Positions 5,045 to 6,591 of a DNA stretch of 6,591 nt are shown piece after piece. A program made the position numbers and the translations under genes. The notes under the pieces were generated by a model. It saw nothing but the letters and a program-made list of their open reading frames with translations. It was not told the origin of the DNA and made no database searches. The stretch is from contig JALWAF010000152.1 of NCBI GenBank assembly GCA_027016355.1, forward strand, positions 1-6,591. The letters are read 5' to 3'. The stretch comes from Candidatus Moraniibacteriota bacterium (lineage in GTDB: Bacteria > Patescibacteriota > Minisyncoccia > Moranbacterales > GCA-2747515). Positions within the stretch are counted from its first letter, which is position 1. Each line of letters begins with the position of its first letter.

Positions 5045-6591
5045 ATGTCTTTTATACAAAAAAACCTAAAATCAATAATCCTACTCATCCTTGTAATTAC
5101 TATTTTTATTGGTAGTGGTTTATATCACCTCAACCAATTTGAAACAAGTGACGAGCATTTTTGGAGGCTTGAACGCATACCTCAATATTGGACAGTAATC
5201 TCCACTGGCAATTTAAAACAAACTTATATAAATGATAAACCTGGTGTAAGCATTGCCATTATATCAGGAATGGGACTACCTTTTGTTTCTCAAGACAGAT
5301 CTAATTATAATTCTACCCAAGAGTTTACAATGACTCTAAATTACGCCCTCCGCCTGCCCTTGTTACTTTTTAATGGACTTGTGATGTTGTCACTTTTGTT
5401 TTGGTTGCTTGCTCGGGCATTTAATAAACGTATTGCATCTATTGGAATTATACTTATTGGTGTGAACCCAATTTTGATAGGTATTTCTCAAATTATAAAT
5501 CCTGATGCATTACTTTGGAGTTTTACTACTGGAGCAATACTAGCTTTTTTTGCACTACTTAAAACTAATGAAAAGAAATTTGTTGTTATTACCGGACTAC
5601 TTACCGGTGCAGCACTTCTTTCTAAATACACTGCCAATCTTTTATTTGTTTTTTATATCATCATTGCTGAACTACACCTCATTTATTTTGATATTTCCAA
5701 CACAAAAAAATGGCTACAAACTTTACTCAAAAATTATTTATATATTTTTTTAATTTCAATTTTAGTTTTTGTAATTTTACTTCCTGCGACATTATTTGAT
5801 TCTTCATTATTTCTTTACGGAACAATTTTATCCCCACCGCTCAAACCCATCATCATTCCACTATCCATAATAATTGCACTATTTACTATTGATGCCTTTT
5901 TATTAAAAGCTAAGCTAACTATCCTCCTTGCACGTATATTCAAAAAAATCCAAACACTAATTCTTTATTTATCTATCTCTCCACTATTACTTTTGATATT
6001 ATTTACACTTATTAATGCCTGGACTGACGCTCATTTTATTATACTAGACAATCTAAAGGAAGTAGTTGCTGATACTCAAAAGTTAATATTTCCCATGTTA
6101 GAAGGACTTCCTGCACCAATCTACTTTCTAGAAGAAATTGCAATACAATCTTTTAATATACTTTTTGCTCTGACACCTATCATTTTACTATTTGCTACAA
6201 CGACAATTATTCTAGTTTTTCTAAAAAAGATACCAAAAAAATATTTTACAGTAATAATTTTTTGTACTATCATTCCATTTTTCTTTTTTATTGGCGGAAT
6301 ATTAACTGAAACATTTGTAAATATTCGTTATGCTCTAATATTAATTCCTATTTTTGCCATTTTGACAAGTATTGGATTAGATACTATTTTTACTATACTT
6401 ACCCGTAGAGGCGCATTGCGACTTGTCTACCGGAAAGGTAGTTGCGTCTATACAACACTATTTTATACTTTTTTAACAATATTATTTTTTATTCAAGGTA
6501 TATCAATATATTTATCAGCGCCTTATTATTTCAATTATCAAAGCACACTTTTACCAAAAAAATTCATTCTTACTGACTCATGGAGTTATGG
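5045..6591 (+). CDS. GT-C glycosyltransferase, PMT/ArnT-like, paralogue of the upstream gene (C-terminus cut by right edge)
   Basis: The frame is open for 515 codons from ATG at 5045 to the right edge. It encodes a polytopic protein parallel to the 742-residue protein upstream: first helix about 9-27, then SDEH (D36-E37, catalytic acidic position), DKPGVS (64-69), LRLPLLLF (102-109), SQIINPDALLW (148-158), LLSKYTANLL (191-200), IRYALILIP (427-435) and YYFNYQSTLLPKK (494-506). The last visible residues, DSWSYG, match the start of the outer-tail 'GDG..EAAQYL' motif, so roughly 120-130 residues are missing by comparison with the paralogue. It lacks the paralogue's four extra N-terminal helices. 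The expected role is polyprenyl-phosphate-sugar transfer outside the membrane, with unknown substrate. Residues 454-470 (RRGALRLVYRKGSCVYT) are encoded by a GC-rich palindromic segment and appear inserted relative to the paralogue. No Shine-Dalgarno sequence precedes the ATG. The next upstream in-frame codons lie in the intergenic repeat region and do not suggest a longer protein. Confidence 0.88.
   Translation, partial: MSFIQKNLKSIILLILVITIFIGSGLYHLNQFETSDEHFWRLERIPQYWTVISTGNLKQTYINDKPGVSIAIISGMGLPFVSQDRSNYNSTQEFTMTLNYALRLPLLLFNGLVMLSLLFWLLARAFNKRIASIGIILIGVNPILIGISQIINPDALLWSFTTGAILAFFALLKTNEKKFVVITGLLTGAALLSKYTANLLFVFYIIIAELHLIYFDISNTKKWLQTLLKNYLYIFLISILVFVILLPATLFDSSLFLYGTILSPPLKPIIIPLSIIIALFTIDAFLLKAKLTILLARIFKKIQTLILYLSISPLLLLILFTLINAWTDAHFIILDNLKEVVADTQKLIFPMLEGLPAPIYFLEEIAIQSFNILFALTPIILLFATTTIILVFLKKIPKKYFTVIIFCTIIPFFFFIGGILTETFVNIRYALILIPIFAILTSIGLDTIFTILTRRGALRLVYRKGSCVYTTLFYTFLTILFFIQGISIYLSAPYYFNYQSTLLPKKFILTDSWSY
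6405..6453 (+). repeat. GC-rich palindromic element inside the second glycosyltransferase gene
   Basis: About half of these 49 bases are G or C, far above the surrounding coding sequence. The outer arms GTAGAGGCGCA (6405-6415) and TGCGTCTATAC (6443-6453) are inverted repeats matching at 9 of 11 positions. An inner perfect stem CTACC (6427-6431) / GGTAG (6437-6441) closes a GGAAA loop. The arms resemble, from memory, the GTAGAGACGC...GCGTCTCTAC class of dispersed bacterial repeats. The segment stays in frame and encodes a basic stretch (RRGALRLVYRKG) between two predicted membrane helices. It is not a terminator: the reading frame continues through it and no T-run follows at the stem base. Confidence 0.6.

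Noticed and set aside
5550..5753. A 67-residue plus-strand frame
   Set aside because: It lies in an alternative frame within the second glycosyltransferase, whose frame continues uninterrupted to the right edge.
6405..6453. The hairpin in the second glycosyltransferase as a sign of a frameshift, gene end or terminator
   Set aside because: The frame is open on both sides, the encoded protein resumes matching the paralogue (YYFNYQSTLLPKK) afterwards, and there is no T-run.

Overview
The window is very AT-rich and holds five protein-coding genes packed with short gaps. There is no RNA gene, CRISPR array or transposase. The low GC, the lack of a recognisable Shine-Dalgarno sequence before any of the five starts, the multi-spanning GT-C glycosyltransferases and the secreted coiled-coil protein without recognisable family all suggest a small-genome bacterium, probably of the Candidate Phyla Radiation (Patescibacteria/Parcubacteria-like). 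That assignment is inferred from style; no marker gene is present. All three visible stop codons are TAA, and all frames read with the ordinary code.

Left block (minus strand, transcribed right to left from about 2590 to beyond the left edge): a short acidic protein with one membrane anchor (2087-2563), a secreted coiled-coil protein with a signal peptide and a striking alternating-glutamine segment (1240-2055), and a GT-C membrane glycosyltransferase (1-1225) cut by the left edge. Gaps of 31 and 14 bases and one good extended -10 promoter upstream suggest a single operon.

Middle (2564-2738): a 175-base divergent intergenic region carrying the minus-strand promoter and, nearer the plus-strand gene, two tandem TATACT boxes. 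It is the longest non-coding stretch, so no gap exceeds 300 bases.

Right block (plus strand): two tandem paralogous GT-C glycosyltransferases of the PMT/ArnT-like (GT39/GT83) type, 2739-4967 (complete, 742 residues, with four extra N-terminal membrane helices) and 5045-6591 (cut by the right edge). The 77 bases between them contain a GC-rich, partly palindromic repeat of the 'GTCATTGCGAG...CAATCTC' type. The second gene carries a different GC-rich palindromic segment inside its reading frame, which looks like an in-frame insertion of a small mobile palindrome.

As a whole this looks like a cell-envelope or surface-glycosylation locus. Three polytopic enzymes probably use polyprenyl-phosphate sugars to glycosylate lipids, glycans or proteins outside the membrane. 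Two exported or anchored proteins of unknown function sit in the left operon and could be structural surface components or substrates; that link is inference only.
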